This document shows, piece after piece, positions 60,146 through 64,000 of a stretch of DNA of 64,000 bases. Where the stretch lies: the NCBI RefSeq assembly GCF_042242105.1, contig NC_092013.1:5430730-5494729 (forward strand), given 5' to 3'. A model generated the notes under the pieces. It was not told where the DNA came from. It saw only the letters and a program-made list of their open reading frames with translations, and did not search any database. The position numbers and the translations under genes were made by a program. Source of the stretch: Pempheris klunzingeri (Eukaryota; Chordata; Actinopteri; Acropomatiformes; Pempheridae). The stretch's first letter is position 1; each line of letters begins with the position of its first letter.

Positions 60146-63100
60146 TATGAACTTAATAACAGGTTCATTTCTGTTTGACATACAACGTGCACAGCTGCAT
60201 TAGTCTCATTCACGATTGTTGTTATTTTCATGGATGTAGCTATGTAGGAATGTCCCCATACAAGCTACAAACATCTGGAAGCACAGGCTAGTTTCATTAA
60301 GCTAGCTAGCTAGCTAGCGTACTTCGAGGTGCTCCAAAGCATTTTGTAGACAAGTTTTCTGATATGACGCCCCATCGGCACACCACACATTTGTCTGTGC
60401 ACTCCAAAGCTATTACACGTACAATTATCTTATGATGTGACTCAAAAATTGTCAAAAAAGTCAGAAGTAAAAATATTTAGTTTCGTTACTCGGGGGATGT
60501 CATCATTGTTACAGATAACAATAAGGCTAGGGAATGATCGTTGCCATGCTTTGAAAAAACAATGTTGACAGTTGGTTGAAAACAGGAAACAACCTCTGTT
60601 AAAGTCTAAACTCTTTAATGTTGACACACATGCGTGTTGGGGCATTTGCTGAAACATCTGATGCTGTCGTTTTCATGCTGTCATGTCCTGTACCCTGAGC
60701 AAAGCTTTCTCTTTTTAATAAAAATAAAGCCATCTGCTTTTCGTCACTCTGCCCACTGTGGACCTAGATAGTCTAGGGCCAGCCCTGGACTCACATCCTG
60801 CCAACTCAAACTGTTCTGCCAGATGAGATTATAAGAGGTGAAGTCTCTCTTCTGCTATGTAGCCACACATTAGCAGTGCATAATTGCTGCTCTTTACAGA
60901 GCCAAATATAGCCACATAGTTCCCACTAATTATAACTCCCTCCCTTTACTCTAGGACAAACACACTGACAGAAATGCAAGGTGTGTAGAAGTGTTTTCCC
61001 AAAGCTGATCATTTATCTCATGGTGCTAAATTTCTGTTTGCCAAACATTAACAAGGAAGATATTTCTGTTCAGGCACTGCTGCATGAAGGCAGGTACTAC
61101 TGCAAAAAAAAGATACACTCCTCAATTGAATAGAGCAGAAAATCCAAAAGAAAGAGACTCGGAGAGGAGAAGTGCACAGATATTTGATTGACTGTTGCAG
61201 TGTGTGTTTTGGATGCCTCTCTGTAGTAGTTGTCTTTGAGAATTTTGAGAGTGAACTTCAATTATCGCCTCCTTGGCAGCTCAGAGACACTTTGTGCTCT
61301 GTGTGCTCTGAGAAATCCTTCCTGCTGCACTCCATGCATGGATGAGGGTGCGCTGCAAATCATGCCTGCCTCTCTTTAATTTGGTTCAAAATCCCCTGAA
61401 TGTAAATGTGAATGTGAAGTGCCCGTGTGCTCACCTTGACATTCATACAATGCCCCTTGGCCTGTAATAAGATATTAATTTTCCTCATATCCTGGAGATT
61501 TTGCAAACAATTGAATGGTGCACTGAGGTGATTTATTTCTGCGCACAGAATCATTTCAGTGGTGAAGCTGGAGTTTCTATTAATTATGCAAACAAATTGG
61601 GATTTTATCACTGCAGTTAAATTCAGGGGACACGTGCCTGTTACAGGGCTCTGGGTGGCGGCAAAAATCGGCCAAGGTGCTGTGAAAAGCCAAGCAAAGA
61701 CAAAATAAATGAATCCAATTTTAATCCATTTACGCTGATTGTGAGTGTCCTTCACAGTCGTGCCACTGGATCCTGTGGTGGAAATCTGCATTGCAAATCT
61801 AATCTAGCGTCTAGTGTTTTCTCTTCACTATAGAGGTCAATCCCGTGTTTACTGTGCAGGGTTAAAACTGCTCTGGGGCACCTGAGTGCAGGATGATGAA
61901 AACGAAAGATGGACTTTCACGAGTAGTTTAGCTCCGGGCTTCGGTCCATCTCTTCATGTATACCAGTGGAATGACAAGGGGAATGTACATCGTTTGTACT
62001 ATATCTGCTATGAAAAAAAAAAAAAAAAAGCATGTTGAAATGTTTGGTGCAACACAAACCAAACTGATTTTGTTTCTCGGCTCATAAGAACACAAAAGGG
62101 TTGTTTTTGCGCCATTCTTTCACCAGTAATTAATTTGCACATGACGAATTGTTCCTGCGCATCGACTGTTTGGTTATGGATTTTGTTAAAATGCTGTGTG
62201 AGAGTGTGTGTGGGGACATAAATCCTTGGCCTTTGTTCTGGTGTATTGTGGCAGCAGAAGCACATAAATAAAATGGCATTGAATCAGCATCTCACACAAA
62301 GAGACTGTAATAAATTCAGAGAAGCAATAAACCAAAGAAATGTACAGGTTGGCAGTGAAACCCCCATTTTATAATAAATAAAAACCTTGTATTGTTTTTG
62401 TTTTTGTCTAGTTTTTAGATTGTAGCTTATTCTTTGCTACTTAAACATTATTGCATGATTTAATGTCAGCGAGGTGGCCACCACTTAAAAAATTCACGAA
62501 TAACATCCCATTTAATCAAAAAACCATAAACTAAATGTTTCCATTTCAACTTCCCTCTTTTGTGGTGTAATGCCGTGTCTACTGATTTCCCCCGAAGTTA
62601 CAGGATAATGAGTGACAAAACTTTAACTTTGCTTTCATGAAATTGTTTTGTGTCGATGATACATTTCCACTGAGATCCTTAAATATGTAATCAATGCCAA
62701 ACTGAAGACTGAGAATGGCAAAGAGTATCTGAAACGCTTTGATTGAAATATTCAACCCTGCAGTTCTCATTAGCATTATGCCGAAAAGTTAAAAAAACAA
62801 ACAAAGTTTCACTTTCACATAAAATGAAAAGACAGAGTTCATTGTGAATCGGTCTAAATTTGCATCGCGTGCCAGGAAAGAGACTGGCAGCGGTCCCATA
62901 ATGAAGCAAATCCCTCCACATGCTGCCACACAAGCTCCTGATGGGCTCATTTAGCGCTGTCTCTTTACAGGCCCTGAGGATTTTAATGGCTGGATCCTTA
63001 GCTGCTCTAAGAGTCGCAGTTTGTCAGTATGTTCTTTAAAAAGCGCCTGGTGGGTATTAATCCTGCACCTCTGAATAACTTAAAAAAATTACTCCCGACA

Positions 63101-64000
63101 ATCTGATGGACAGTCGCACCAAAGCTCCGGCTTATTATTTTGGCCAGACTGGGTTATTTTTCTTTTTAGGTTGATATGTAGAGAGAGAGAGAGAGAGAGA
63201 CAGAGAGACAGAGACAGAGAGACACAGAGAGAGAGAGATTTCCTCTCCAGTCACATGAGCACTTATTTCTGTACTAATATTTTAAATCATCTGACTGTGT
63301 GTTTTAGACGGACAGGTGGCTTTTAGGTATAACCTAGAAAACCATGGCCTAAATCCCTGGCTTATCATCTTCCAGAGATACACAGACTCATGCGTACACA
63401 TGCACACACACACACACACACACAAAGCACACACACAAAGCACACATAGCAGCACAGGAACACAGCTCACAAGATCAAAAGGGCTGTATCTGATGCCTCT
63501 GGTGCAAGTTTTCACATAAAATAAATAAATAAAAAACCCTCTCTGGTGATTGCTTTCTCTTAAAAGGAACCCATTCCTTTTTTTTTTCTCTCTCCCTCTC
63601 TCTCTCTCTCACTTTAGCACCAGGAAACTGTGTGCTCTGAACATTTTGTCTGAGCGTACTGCATCAATGTGACAGCTCCTTGGGCTGCTGGAGGCTAGTT
63701 TGTGTCCTCTTTCTATCCACTGTAAGCCCTCGGCCCGGCGTGGTGGAACGTCATTTCATAATTGTAGGTTTCCTGTTTGTTCTGAACAACTCGCTTTATG
63801 CTCTGTGAGTTAAACTAAAAAATTAAAATAAAAATCAATGTATCGCACAGCAGAAGCAGCCATTAAGTCATCCGTGGGCATCCTGCTCTGTTATCTGTCG
63901 TGGGTGTGAAATACAGGCTGGACAAATTCATTTCCGGCCAGCGTTCAATACAGTATTGATACGCTACAAGATTCAGGCATGCTTGTAGATGTTTTATAGA
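60146..64000. other. gene desert, distal part with candidate conserved non-coding elements
   Basis: No gene was recognised. It contains a GCTA run at about 60300-60317, poly-A at 62011-62028, a GA microsatellite at 63180-63238 and CA at 63404-63422. Two non-repetitive stretches, 61340-61800 and 62560-63060, are dense in homeodomain/POU-like words and may be enhancers. Confidence 0.5.
63180..63238. repeat. (GA)n imperfect microsatellite
   Basis: GA repeat with several CAGA interruptions over about 59 bases. Confidence 0.93.

Noticed and set aside
61360-61791. 143-residue minus-strand open frame
   Set aside because: No domain, no splice support. The region looks like non-coding conserved DNA rather than protein-coding.

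Overview
The window is nuclear DNA from a bony fish, most likely a spiny-rayed (percomorph) teleost. The evidence is spliced genes with GT/AG introns, abundant CA/TG and GATA microsatellites, several dispersed repeats of teleost type, and five vertebrate genes in an order that partly matches human chromosome 4p16. The species cannot be named from the sequence alone.

The gene-bearing part lies between about 5.5 and 36.4 kb. zbtb49 (BTB/zinc-finger transcription factor) is on the minus strand. It sits head to head with lyar (nucleolar zinc-finger protein), which is followed on the plus strand by tmem128 (four-pass membrane protein), otop1 (otopetrin proton channel) and drd5 (D1-class dopamine receptor). 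All coding exons of the five genes could be joined in frame with consensus splice sites, giving proteins of 797, 347, 164, 592 and 460 residues. None is broken. The five products have no obvious shared pathway, and the block is best read as conserved synteny. zbtb49 and lyar probably share a roughly 1 kb bidirectional promoter. otop1 and drd5 are only about 3.8 kb apart here, whereas in human they are megabases apart.

Positions 1 to 5.4 kb hold no recognisable gene. The 27 kb from about 36.4 to 64 kb is a gene desert downstream of drd5. It holds microsatellites, a clear 242 bp mariner-type MITE with 28 bp inverted repeats, a 3' fragment of a non-LTR retrotransposon, two TTAA-flanked elements, a cluster of four copies of one teleost repeat at 52.4-56.1 kb, a tandem duplication, and non-repetitive AT-rich stretches that look like conserved non-coding elements.

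No wholly new multi-gene system was found. The observations most worth a second look are a nested perfect inverted repeat between otop1 and drd5, upstream ORFs in the otop1 and drd5 leaders, the zbtb49 stop codon lying inside an AATAAA hexamer, a splice donor 11 bases after the tmem128 stop, and enhancer-like elements in the drd5 desert.
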